NCBI GenBank assembly: GCA_963969395.1 | Contig: OZ017804.1 | Location: forward strand, 992,001 to 1,056,000 | Length of the DNA: 64,000 nucleotides | Direction: 5' to 3' | Source: Pseudoscleropodium purum | Lineage: Eukaryota; Streptophyta; Bryopsida; Hypnales; Brachytheciaceae | The notes under the pieces: generated by a model | The model's database searches: none | Told to the model about the DNA's origin: nothing | What the model saw: the letters and a program-made list of their open reading frames with translations, nothing else | Shown here: piece after piece, positions 1 to 16,711 of the stretch | Layout of the letters: every line of letters starts with the position of its first letter | Numbering within the stretch: position 1 is the first letter of the stretch | Translations under genes and position numbers: made by a program

Positions 1-661
1 TATAAAAACAAATAGACAATTCCCATGTAGAAGATGTGCACAATCATATTTTAAATGTTTGGTTTGGTTGCTTTTATATTGACTATTTTACACCCTTGTA
101 TTTGAAGATGTATATAGTATTTTAGGAAATAATTATTTTTAATATTTTTAAAATCTAAATCAAATGCATTTGATTTAGATTAAATTCTTATTTTTTATTT
201 TTTTTAAACAAACTCTTTATATCTTTCTTAATCTTCTTCCTAAAAGTACTTGTCATCTTTTTAATTTAAAAAAATATATATTATACAAATTTCTTATTAA
301 TAATTTATTGATTCAACCAACAATACTTTCCACAATGAATTCCATGCATGCTAGATAGACAAATTTTGCTTTCCTATAGTATTGATTTTAAAAATCCAAA
401 CACATCATATCCAAAAGAATTAATCAAAGAGGCTTGACTCATTTGAAACCAATGTTCTTGTAGATTAAATGACAAAATCTTTTTTTGAATTTTTTGTATA
501 TATTTTTTATTTTATCTTTGTATGTATATATTTATTTACATCAATTTTGTCAAATTGGTCATAGAGAAAAATCTCCTTTAAACAATTCAAGTATTATTTT
601 GAATGAGTGAGAAATAATTTTGACATCCCACTCTTGTATAAACCATCCTTTTCTAGCATAA

Positions 662-687
662 GGGGGGGAGGGGGGGGGGGGGGGGGG
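662..687 (+). repeat. Poly-G tract
   Basis: A run of 7 G, one A, then 18 G inside AT-rich DNA. It could form a G-quadruplex on the + strand. Length is likely polymorphic and error-prone in sequencing. Confidence 0.9.
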
Positions 688-3240
688 AGTAAATTGCTCA
701 ATATCAAAATAAATCTATTCTTTTTACTAAATAGAAGTAATCTTTTTTTGCCACAAAATTTTCATTTCTATTTAAATTGTGAATGAAGTTGCGAAATTTG
801 AATGAAAAAGTGCATGAATGTAATTGAGACAAGTTTTTGGGTCCCAAAGGATAGATGAATGTAGAAATACAGTGCTTCACCAAATTTCTATGTGATGGCC
901 ATCCTTGCACTTTTTCAAAAAGTAAGGGGAAAACCTTGGTATCATATCAATGATGTTAGTGTGTGAACCTTGAGTATATGTATAAGATATCATACAACCA
1001 TCAAAAGTACTTGCACTGTAAACACCTATAATGCAGGTATCTATAACATAGTTATTCATACTATAATCATGGAAGGTTTCTATAATACAGACACCTATAA
1101 CATAAGAGTACAATCTTTTAAGCTCGTGGGCTCACACTTCCAGGCTCACATAATATTTTCAAGTACCAAACCTTGTACGAAATAGACTTACCATAGACTT
1201 ATGAAGAGAGCTCTATGCCTAGGTTGGGAGAGCCCTTCGTAGGGTGACCTTAGCGTTTTCCTTGTATTCCCCTTCCTTCCTTCAATCTTGCGTCTTGGTT
1301 TTGCAGTGCCTGTGTGCCTGCCTATGGAAGTCGGAAGCAGTCAAGCGAGCCTACTGGGCCCCAAGCGAATAAAAACATGTGATGACGGAGTCTGACAGAA
1401 GGCGCCGGCCCAGAAGGGAAAGGGAAAAGAGAGACGGACGGAGGCACTCGGCTCACCTGAGGCAGCCCCTCCAGCCAAGCCCAGGCGAGGGAGGGAGGGA
1501 GGGAGTGGGGGTGACACACTGACGCCATGGTAAGGGAAGGTAATCACTACTGGAACCCTGAAATCATCATCAGGGCCAACTGACCTTTTCGTACAGGGCA
1601 ATGCATGAGAAGGAGGGTGTTTTGGGAAAAAACGGGCTGACGAGGAGGGCGGAGCTTGACGAGGAGGCCTGTTATCTCCCCAAACACCCGACAACAAGGA
1701 GCCATTGCCCGACGTAAATCACAAGTAGAAGGATGAAAAATTGAAGTCAGATGAGTAATCTGCAATGCCCAATTATGCAAGAAAACCCATGCAATCGGGC
1801 ATTACGTTGAAGAAGCCTCCCAAAAAATGACCAAGAAATTTCCTGAGAGTGGTTTATGGACCTAAGACAACCTTGAGTTTTGGGAAGAAGGGACTTACAA
1901 ATAAAACTAAAAACTAAACCCAAGGTTTGGCGAGGTTAAGCCAAATTTGAAAAATGAAAGCATATGAATTCAAACTAGACATGTTATGTAGAGATCCCAT
2001 GGGAAAAGAAAATCCAACAATATTGGTCATGGATGGAAAGATTTTAGTGTTTGGGTAAGAAGGTGAAACAACTGTTGCAAAAGTGATTTGAAGTATTTCT
2101 ATAATTCTCTTTTTTACATGTCAAATCTAAGGTTGAGGTCACGAAGAAAATATGAGATTAATCCTTAGAGTGTTAGACTGGTTATAGTGAAAATCATCCT
2201 TTGGGAATTTTTTTTAATCATTTGCTTAAAAAAACAAGAATACTCATTGGAGATCAAATTGTTGTGCAAGACCCCTCCTTTTTTTCACTAAATTTCAAAG
2301 ATGAACATTTGCATTTCTATCTTGTATAGTATGATTGTTTGTCATTTATTGGACACTTTTAGAATAGAGTGTTGTTATAGGGTGAAAGGGCATAATATGT
2401 ATAACTATAATCCATTTAGAGCTTCTCAAGATCTACTCTATAATTTTATTTTAATGAATTTTCAATATGGTTTTTTCTCCAAGATCCCTTGTATTTGAAA
2501 CTTGTCTCCAAGAGACTCATCATTAAAAAAAATCAAGATTTGCAATGGATACCTATTTGCAAAATCTTCAATAGAATAATAATAAATATTTTTCTTCATA
2601 GTTGGACTTTTGATGCTTAAAAAACAATTTAAAGGTCATCCACAAAAAAATCCACCTAAAATAGTGCTTCGGAAAGATTTTATTTAACTTCAAAGTTTAA
2701 TCAACACTAAAATTTATTCCCTTAGCATTTTGGGCTTAAGGTCAAAAGGGACTCAAACTCATTTTTATGGCTCGATAATGGGCCATATACTTAGGCTAAA
2801 CATGTTAGTAAGGTGAAAACATTAAGATTTGTAGGATTAAAATTAAGGCTTTGAAAAATTTGGGATTAAATTTGACAATTTCTTGAAGATTGAAAATCAA
2901 GTGCATATTTTTGAATTTTTTCTCAAATTCTCAACTCATTTATTCACATGAAATATTTTAAATTCAAATTTATCCTACATTGTAAAAATCTTAAGTTTAG
3001 AAGATTCAAAATCCTCTATGGTAAGGAACAAAAGGAATTGAACATTTTTACTTTAAAAGCTAATATCTTGCAATCTACATGGGCAAAGTTTTTAATTTTT
3101 CCCTAAAGTTTCCTACTATCCCAATGCAAGATTCCACAATTAGACATGCAACCAAAACATTTAAATTTTTTTCCACTTGCACTAGTACGAAAATCTCAGG
3201 AAAAAACATTATTATAGAACTTTACTAGTTAAAGATTACA

Positions 3241-3495
3241 TTAGAAGAGTTTTTTTTGGAGGGGGGATGGGAGAGCTATTTCAGAGCTTGTTCCCCCTTA
3301 GTTTCCCCTACAATTAAAGAACGCCATGCTATTAAAAAGGAAAAATTTGAAAAAAAAATTACAATTCTTAAAATGGGAAAAGAATAGAATTTAAAAAAAA
3401 TTGCGTGGCAATTGTTCTACCACATCAAGGAGTAGTTGCCATGAGTTCCAACTGGTTGAGAATCCTAGGGAACTTATAGCTCTCTCGAGTAGGTG
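3241..3495. repeat. Interspersed repeat family A, copy 1
   Basis: Diverged copy of a repeat also seen near 37470-37735 and 62970-63255. Shared landmarks occur in the same order: a TTTTGGAGG start, a short CCCC block, AAGAACG or an equivalent followed by CTATCAAAAA (here CTATTAAAAA), an A-rich stretch, CACATCAA with an ACTACT-like block, and GTTGCCATG. No coding capacity is visible. Confidence 0.45.
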
Positions 3496-4029
3496 AATTT
3501 ACTCTAATGATTTCTTCAAGACATAATCAAACATGATTTCATAATGCAATTAGACAAAAATGAATGCAAATTTTTGTTCAATGTAACCAAAACCATTCAA
3601 TAAATTTGAAATCTCTCTCCATAGTGCAATTCTTTCACAATAAATATTTTATTTTTAATATGCTTGGTTGGCTCAAAGTTGAGTTTGCCAAAATACAAGT
3701 TGAATAATTCTCTAACTTGCGCCCCCTAAAATCAAAAATCCAATCTTACTAAACATGTGCAATGACCAAGTGGATCATCCTACCTTAGGGCCATTTTACA
3801 CTCTAAGAGACCATGCCAATTTGCTATGTTAGAGGCCAAAAATCCTTCTTTGTGATTAGACAAAACAAGTCCAAAATCTTATATACCAAGAGGTTGGGCT
3901 AATTTAGTGAAATGGATTTTTTATTCAAAAAAGACATGATCTAACATGGCATGAGTTTGCTGAATTGGGTGCACCAGAAATGGAAGACCAAATCTTGGCC
4001 AAAGTGCCAATGCCAAATTTCAATGAATT

Positions 4030-4093
4030 TAAAAATAAATAAATAAATAAAAATTATCTATATATCTATATCTATAGATACACACACACACAC
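4030..4093. repeat. Compound microsatellite
   Basis: AAAT repeats run into CTATAT-type repeats and then a CA run ending near 4093. Simple-sequence DNA with no gene nearby. Confidence 0.8.
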
Positions 4094-4399
4094 TATTATT
4101 TTTCAACAAATTAGATTCATTGGATTTTGTGCAATCGGCCTCAAGGGGACTTGGCCTGGCCTCTAGATGTGAAGTGACCTTGAAAATTTCAGCCCCTCTT
4201 ATCTGTCTTTTCTAGGTTTTATTGAATTGGCCTGGCTTCTTCACCTCGAGGCCTTTAGTACATATGGGAAAATTGACCCCGGTTATTATCTTATTCTAGT
4301 GAGTAGTTGAGGATGACCTTGACTCGAAAAGGAGCTGAAATTTTGTGTTATCGGCCTCAAGTAGAATTGACTTGGCCTCTTGGTGTAAAGCGACCCTCA

Positions 4400-6952
4400 G
4401 TTAGGTAAAAAGGATGCAATTGTGCCTCCATGGCCAAAGAAAGAAGGAGCCGGGAACCGCTCTGCTGACTTGCTGTGGCTTTCGAAATGGGAAGTACGGC
4501 ATGTGCAACTTTTCCTTGTAAGTAAGTTATAAGATCAGGAGCCTAGGCAGCAGCAGCTGCTGGGCAGGGAGGGGAGGGGAGGGGAGGAGAGGAGTTTCAT
4601 TTATCATAGTGGCCGGGGGTGAGGAGCGTCAGGCAGAGGCGACCCCCCGACTTGGGACTTCTTTTCACTTAAAATAAGAAATCAATTTCATGGACAACCC
4701 CTGCAGATGAGCAGCAGCTGCATGTGCACCCTGGAATAACAACAAGAAGCTGCTGCTCCTGCTGCTGCCAGGATGGAAGAGAAACGCGCAACTCCAGCCA
4801 AGGTACTAGAGGATAGAGATCATTAATTTCCACCGATTTAGAGATGGAACCCTTACGCCAGCCGAACTTCATACAGTACTCTTGATGACGAAGTACGTGA
4901 ATATATGCTTGAAGATAGCTTCCCTGTAGGACCAATTTGATGAATTGGAGATTAGAACAATAATAAACTCATTCAAACGAAGACACGAGCAGAAATGTGT
5001 AAAAATTTTAATGTTTTACCGTATGAGAGTCCTCTTTGGATACAAGAGCCGATTCTGTTGAAACGAAACGAAATTTTTGTCATAGACTACGTACACATGA
5101 GTTTCGTATGCACAGAGGGATCGAGGTTATAGACCACTATTGAGGGAGGCTGCGGTATACTGTATATACGGTAGTTGATTGCATAGAAGAGAGGATACTG
5201 AGACAGTGAAGATTGGCATCAATAGTACTGCCAACAGCCATGGCCGTGAGAGTGGGACCCAAATGCAATCCATGATTGGCATGTCACCAAAAGAGAGCAG
5301 CAGCTGCACAGCAGCAGCAGCAACAACGTCATGAGGAATATGGAATCATCTTTCGTGATTTGCATCACCTCATACTCACGAGTTTCGGCTTCGTCCAGCC
5401 ATCTCGTGCATGTTCACACTTGCATGGGGCATGGGAGCTGTGAGCTTAATTAGCTAGCAAGGTCCTACTGCATGGATCGGAAGAGCGAGAGAGCGGGGAT
5501 GTCCATGTCTGTCTGTCTGTTTGCTTGCTTGTTGAAAGCTTGCTGCAAGTTTGAAAGCGGCAAGCCGGCAAGTATGAAAGATGATAAGATGCAAGTGTTC
5601 CATTGCACAATTGGGCTTTCATTGCTGAGTTAGGGTTGTTGCAGCAGCAGGAGGAGGGTCTGGACTTCTGGATGATGTCTGGTCTGGGGTGCTCTGAGCT
5701 TGCACGTGTGGAGCTTAGTGTGGCGTGTCAGGCAGCTTCGTTGCCCCTGTCCTTACGTCATTCCAACTTGCAGCAGCTCCTGGAGGGAGCTCCATGCTTT
5801 CCTGCTTCATCGTCTCTTTCCTCAGAGGGTACTGAACTTATCGCTGCTTGCTTGCACTCCTCCCGAGGTCGGTCTGGACTCTAGCTTGTCCTGCTTCCCG
5901 GGAAGGCTGCCTGCCGGGTTTCTGCTCTTGGATGGACTCGACGGGACCGGAGAGCCTGGAGACCGCTGGACAGACATAAAAACAACAACAACAGCACCAG
6001 CACCATTATGTATGTAGGCAGCTTACTCTCCCTTAGTTCTGCTTCCGCTTCATTGGTCATTACTTGGGGTTGGAACTCACTCGGTGCAGTTTACCTTTCC
6101 GGTGGTAGCTCCTATCAGTAAGTGCACGCCACCCGGTCTGTTGCATGAGACGCAGACAGGTTAAGCGTTAGAGAGAAAGACAAAGAGTACGTGTGTTTGT
6201 TTGTGAGAGAGCAAGCTGGAATATAGATGCATGTTATGTCTTGCAAATGGGAGGAGAATATATTCGTGATGGGCTGTTGCGGAGCATGTTTTGTTGCCAA
6301 ATCAACAGCTAGCATGATTTTTGGGACAGGTAGTGTGCAGAAAGCATTCAGTCCAGTAAGTTGCTGTAGCTGTACTTTAGTTGGATTAGCACATCTGAGA
6401 GTAGCTTGAGAGACGTGCGGTGGAGAGATAGCCTCATCAATCCGGCCCTTGTGGGTTACGAGATTGGTCGGAGAAGGAATAAGAGTATTTGATTTTAGAG
6501 GGTCTGTCCCGCACGGAGAGGTGCTCTTAAGGGCGAAGAGGAATTCTCAGCAACTGGTTCAAGGGGAGCTTTCCAAAATAGCTATTATTGCCAGTTGCTG
6601 AATGCTCTAACTTCCACTCTTCCCAGGAGTTTTACACGTTGTTTCTTAAGGTTGCATTGAGGTTACTTTGCTTATACAAGAAGTTACATATATGTACTAG
6701 GTCATCTCATCGTTTGCTGTGACTGTGTGTGTTTTACATATCCTTTGTTCTCTTTGGGTTGGTGTTGGTACTCCTAAGTGATCAGCTGGAGCTGGAAGGG
6801 AGCAAGGTGATGGCGCTATTGTACCCATGAGGTGGGGTTAGCTGGCTTAGCTTCTGTGAGTTGATCAGGTTCAAATATTCAAGGGGTTAGTAGTCAGAGG
6901 GTGAGAGTGTTGGCAAAGCTAGCTGAAGCACTGGCGGGGGTAAAGGGATAGA
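4400..6952 (+). promoter_or_regulatory. GC-richer upstream region and probable long leader of the BSK gene
   Basis: From about 4400 the base composition changes from AT-rich spacer to GC-richer DNA with GGGGA repeats (about 4567-4594) and CAG/CTG trinucleotide runs (4548-4562, 4740-4770, 5300-5325, 5640-5652). Several short ATG ORFs lie upstream of the BSK start. None resembles a known protein. Promoter plus long 5' UTR is an inference from position and composition; the transcription start cannot be placed. Confidence 0.4.
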
Positions 6953-11116
<4,164 letters not shown>

Positions 11117-12973
11117 ATGAAGGCAGTGGTTGAATTAATTTCCTCTCCCAAACGTACAAATGAATGGATTCCTAGCTTCCATTGCTGCTGGCGTGCGTGT
11201 ATCCCTTCATAGCAGAATTCATTTGCAGTTTCCTGGAGCTAGCTAGGATGAGGCTGTGAGCATGCTCCATTACGTACTTCACACAATCGACCATTGGAAT
11301 CATACTTAGATGGCATTGAGTTAGTTCTCCTGCTTTCAAACAGGAACGATTCGTGAACAATTAATTGCCAGGAAATGGAATTGAAAAAATTAAAGGAGAG
11401 GCTTCTGTCCTTGGCAGCTAGCTAGAATCAGGCAGGCAGGCAGGCAGAGCATCGATTGAGAGTAGTACGCAGCTGCCTGCCTCAGTCTCGCTCATTTGGT
11501 GGAGAAGCTAGATTAACGATTCGCTGCATGCATGTACACTCTTTCATTTGTGCCAACCCTTCTTCATTTTAGTTTAATTTTGTTTCGAATTCTGTTCAAT
11601 GGGTCACGTGGTAGTTAATTTTATTGTGACGATTGCGAGCTCTGTTGAACAGTAGTAATCTGATCTCCCAGTAAATAATGTCAAACCATACTTCAAGTTG
11701 AATCTGCAGAAGTACGTTTTCAGTAGATCTCCCGCCCAGTTTACCGTGCTCGTTCTCCTGAAACTAACTAGTCTCTATCAGACAATAATTCCGAGGGATT
11801 GCCAGAGTGCACTGCGGAAATATGGTGAGGTAAGCACACCTTAAACCGCACCCTACTGATAGCACCTCCTGATTTGTAGCTTTTGGAGCAGTATTGGGAA
11901 GCAAGTCCTTAAGTACTCGGACAGGAACATCTTTGAACCCTTAAAGTTCTTGAAGCACCAGTGGAGCTTCTTGGAAGCTTGGATAGGTTCACATGAAGTC
12001 AATTTTCAGTGGATGAAAGCAAAAGTCTAACTGAAGATGTACATTTATGCAACATTTTGGAGAATGTAATTTTTTTCCAATTGGGTGCTTGAACCAAAAG
12101 TTACGGGACTTGAAAGTTTAGGGGTAGCTTGGGTGGTGTGATAACAGAGAGAAGGCAAGAAGTCATGCAAGCTATGAATTTTTTTCATCAACTTTGAACG
12201 CAATCTATGAAATTGATTGGGATGAAATTTTTTTCCACACATTTTCATGTTAGTATAGAGAAATAGTGTGCCATTGTAAATGATGAACACTGTTTTGTTT
12301 TTCAATTTTCCCTCAATGCATTGAAATGGCAACTCTAGAACAATTCTAGAATCATCAGCACAAATTCTAATGTACATTTGTGAGATTTTATAATTTGAGC
12401 TTTGAGTTAATCATTGGCATTTTAATTCTTCCAATAATTGAGCTTTTCAAAAACTTGAAATCTTGCTCATATCATAGTTTTTTTTGGACATCTTGGTTGA
12501 AGAGAGTTTTGGGTATATTGGACACCTCCATTGTCTTTGAAAATTGGTATACAAATAACTAGCTTAACAATTATTAACCTCGAATTCTTCCTCGAATATA
12601 ATTTACTAATCAGCCTACTTCAACCTCCTATAAAGAATTATTAATATTTTAGAAATCACCGTGTAAGCCTATTTATAGGTAGGATATAGTAGTCTTTAGA
12701 AGACAAAAACACTGGTATATGCCAAAATATTATTATACAAAGATTATTAGTTTTTTGAAATGAGAAATAATATGGTTCACAGTATTTTTTTAATACTTTC
12801 AAGAATTAATTTCACCTTGTTTTACATAAATAATTGGATGAAATAATACACAAACTTAGAGAAGATACTTCAATCTACAAGATTATCAAATAAATAATAA
12901 AGAAATTTTTTTTACATACAGGTTATTAATTTACCAAAAGGGACATTTAGGAACAAATTAAAGACCAAGACGG

Positions 12974-13430
12974 TGTTGGAATTGAGTAGGTAAGAAGTAA
13001 TGAGTTCAAGTCACTAGACTAATTTTAGGACTAGAAGTGGTTAGGAAAAGTTAGTTAGGATATTATAGAAGGAATAGGCTTGGTCCTATTACCAAAGGCA
13101 AAACGGTTAGGGTTTTGCTTTATTCTCCTATGACCACAGGAAACTATAAAAAGGGATTTTTTCCCCATTTTATCATCATTATTTTTACAACTATCAATAT
13201 ACAAGATCAACTTTCCAAAGACCAACTCTCAAGCAATTCAAGCAAGAACAACTATTACCACAGGATCAACTTTCCAAAACAATTCTCTAAGACAAATACA
13301 AATAGAAGATAAATAGAAGTAGATAGAATACAATAAACATTTAGAAACATTGGAAAGAAAGATGTAAATTCATTATTAAAGATAATTTGAAAGGAAGTGG
13401 AAAAAGTATGTTTCAACAAACTAATCAATG
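12974..13430 (+). mobile_element. Possible Ty1-copia-type solo LTR
   Basis: The stretch begins TGTTGGAATTG, has a TATAAAAAGGG promoter-like box at about 13145, and is followed by short reiterated motifs (GATCAACTTTCCAAA occurs twice, near 13205 and 13263). This looks like plant copia LTRs. I saw no second LTR, no polyprotein and no convincing target duplication, so the right border is only a guess. Confidence 0.25.
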
Positions 13431-13901
13431 GTCTAAGTTCCCACGGTTGTATAGTTCCTCATTCGCTAAAAAGTTGAGTCAAACTGTGTTGACTCTATTG
13501 GGCACATCCCCCAATTTTTTTTTCTAACTTCAAACATTACTATGTACTGAAAAGAGGTTGTATAATTGTATTCCTCCATTTATTCCCTCCCTCCAATCTG
13601 AAAATTTGATAACTGTTGATTTGTTTTCAATCCTCCCCTCGATTTCGTTGATCTTGAATATGGATATGATACGTGCATAGGTATGAATGTGGATATAGAT
13701 ACATATAGATATAAACACAAATATGGAATACAAGATATGGATAAGGAATATGGGATATATTCCATAACAATTGCTAATCCTACCTCCACCTGGAAATTAC
13801 AAAGGGGTGGGAAGGTAAAATTTTAAAAAATTGTTAAAATGAAATGGAGGGAGGAGAGTGGGCTAAATGAAATTTAAATGAAAAAAAAATTGAAGTTGAG
13901 A

Positions 13902-13934
13902 TTTGAGTGCATAGTTTGTCACTATGCACTCAAA
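13902..13934. repeat. Perfect 13-bp inverted repeat
   Basis: TTTGAGTGCATAG pairs with CTATGCACTCAAA across a 7-nt loop. It lies in AT-rich non-coding DNA, and no function is evident. Confidence 0.85.
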
Positions 13935-16711
13935 AGAGATAGTTATTGTCTACATAGTATAATCTCACAATATATGCAATCAAGTGGGCTGAAATTTTCT
14001 TTTTCCCATAAATTTCATAGTAGTCTAGTATAGATTTATATGATTGAAAGTTTGAAAATATTTTGTATTTCAATTATGCTAAATGCACTAAAAAGTGATA
14101 TTTTTTAATACTTTTTGTGACCTTCCTCCATTGAATGTTTTAGAAATTAAAGGTTTAAGAAGCCTAATTTAGGTTATAGTATAGTATTCTTTAATTTGTA
14201 TATTTGACATACAAGGTACATAGATTGACATATCAATCAATCAATTACAAGAGTTTGTATTTATAGTGAGTTGGATCCAATGATATACGGCACTTCCAAT
14301 TCAAATTATAAATGCACCTTCTACACGGTTAACAAGTTGCAAAGTAACCCCATATGTATATATTTTACATATACATTATTGTATTTGAACATGGTAATTT
14401 CAATCCAATGGTGTATATTTTTCCATATTCTAGTTTATACTTTGTATTCTAAGAGTAAAATACAAAACCATATATATCGTCTCTGTTAAATATTTAAGGG
14501 GCAAATGTAACAAAAAAGAAACTGTCACAAGAACATAATGCCAAGTCCAATTGATAAGGTAGATATGTCATGATTCCATTGGATAGTTAGAGAAACATTA
14601 TAACTTATAATGTTGTCCTTCATTCTACACCTTTAGATTTGCATAAAGTACAAACATAGACATTGTGATGATAAAACTATTACAACATAGCATTATGTCC
14701 CATAATATTCTTGAGCCCTCCGGCTCTTCAACATTATTTAATCTATAATTATTATGAAGCATGAATTCTATTTCCTCCTAATGAAAATACATACAATGAT
14801 CACCAATATACATAAGACTAATTGCTTTAGTTAGCTAGGAGGCACAAATAAATAAAAAATCACTGTATAAATAATGTTCTTGCTCTTAAGAAAACACACC
14901 TAATTCTTTAGAAATTAATGGATTACCTCCAAAATTCCCCCTAGTCCTTCATAGGTTATCCCCTTAAAGACTAAAGGGGAGTCCAAATTTCCAAAACTAT
15001 AAAGATGTATTATGTAATGAAATTTAGAAGAATAATTTAATGATGAATTCGGGGATGAATTTCAAACAATAGTTGTAAAATATGATAAAAATAATCCTAC
15101 TCATATTATTAGATCAACTATTACATAAACCAATATTTTTCAATAAAATTTGAAGCTACAAATTGAAAATTCCTTCTATAATCAATTGTAGATTGGATAT
15201 TTATAATTTTTATAATTTTAAATTCTGATCATAGTGATTTTTAACGATTTTAATGTCCTTTCGTATTCAAGGTATTTTTGAAGGGTCCTTTTTTGAACCA
15301 AAAAAAAATCACTTTTTGAGGCTTGACCTACCAATATCCTTTGGATTATAGAATATTTACAAAGGATAGTCTTTGAGAATCTACAAATGTATAAGAACTA
15401 ATACATGAATCTTCAATAAAATTGATGGATTAAAAATGAAACTTTTCTATACTTGGGATGTATTTGTGTTCATCCATTGTTTGAAATTTGAATATTTGGT
15501 TGATCCTTAAGGGTATAAAGAAAACAAGTCTATTATAGGCAAAATTGTAATGGTGTACATTTTAGAATATGAAATGTACACTACCTATATGATTTTGTCC
15601 ATATTGTGGGTGCACATACCTTAGAATAGATTTGACAAATCAAATTTTGCCCACTTTCTTTATCTATGAAATATTTTTCATTGAAATTAATGACTATCTA
15701 TTAGTTATTTTCCCTTTTCAAGGCAAGCCGCAATGTACATTCTTTGAAGTGTTAAAAAAATCACCTAGATATAGTTCACTTTGTCCAAATCATAAGTATT
15801 TTTAAGTTGTGGATAAATGAGATACCCTCAAACCCACCTATCTCTACTAGGTGGGTGGTCCAAACAATGATTTTTATAATTGATTAGAATGATACCCTCT
15901 TCGAAAAGAACCCAATCCAAAATATTTTGTAATTTTCCAACACTCACACAATATTATGTGAATTTTCAAAGTGGAAAGCTTAGGATTGCTATTCATGCCA
16001 CAAAACTCCCCGTAATACCCACTCTTGAATCAAAAAATGCTTTGACTCCCATTGGTTGCCTCTTGAAGCAGGGGTAAACATGAGCACAATACATGCTTCT
16101 TCCAACCCACATTCCATGAAAGAAAACCCACATTCTGTAAAACAAAAATGGCGGAACTAGAAAATGGCGCTTGTAGGCTTAGGTACTTTGACACCCCAAC
16201 GAACTACATGAAAAAAATATAAAAATTCAGGGTCTGGACAGCCCATCTCAAAAGGAGCAGCGACAACAAAATGGTAGATCGGCAGCGTGGGCATTTCGAG
16301 GTTACACCACGTGTGATGTGAATAAGACCATATAATTCCACTCATTCTATTCAAGAGTAGGCCAGTCCAAACTCCACAGAACTACAAAACAATTACAGAA
16401 CCAAATTCTGGAAATAGAACTAGGACTACCGTACTCTTGAAGAAAATAGGAGTTCAGACTGGACTTCATTTTGAAAAAAGTAATAATTATGCATTGTTCT
16501 ACAAAAGCATTCATTAGGCATCCAGAGAAAGTGGGGATAGAGACCAGATGCGAGACTTGAAGAGGTCATGAAGTAATGGCCTCATTTCACAAGTACTTGA
16601 ATATCTATTGCAATGAATGATCGTTTATGACTCAACTCTGCAGTCCTTATAAAGGTATGGTAATTATCCATCACATCACATGCATGTGAAAGCTTTTCAA
16701 GTCTACGAAGA

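Larger units (their letters stand above)
1..4400. other. AT-rich intergenic spacer, no gene recognised
   Basis: AT-rich DNA with only short chance ORFs. It holds a poly-G tract near 662-687, a GC-richer patch near 1190-1830 with GGGA repeats around 1489-1505, one copy of an interspersed repeat near 3241-3495, and a small microsatellite block (AAAT, then CTATAT, then CA) near 4030-4093. No protein family could be recognised in any frame. Confidence 0.6.
11117..16711. other. Spacer: BSK 3' flank, then AT-rich DNA
   Basis: The first 800 bases are GC-richer, with a CAGG run near 11430-11447, and probably include the BSK 3' UTR. From about 12000 the sequence is AT-rich with no recognised gene. 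It contains a possible solo LTR (12974-13430) and a 13-bp perfect stem-loop (13902-13934). The last few hundred bases are probably the 3' UTR and downstream flank of the Tm-1-like gene on the other strand. Confidence 0.55.

Noticed and set aside
1322..1780. Overlapping minus-strand ORFs, Pro/Ser-rich
   Set aside because: Low-complexity translations of a GC-rich, GGGA-repeat patch with no family match.
5603..6017. Overlapping + ORFs of about 100 codons upstream of BSK
   Set aside because: Composition-driven, in a probable leader region, with no similarity or splice context.
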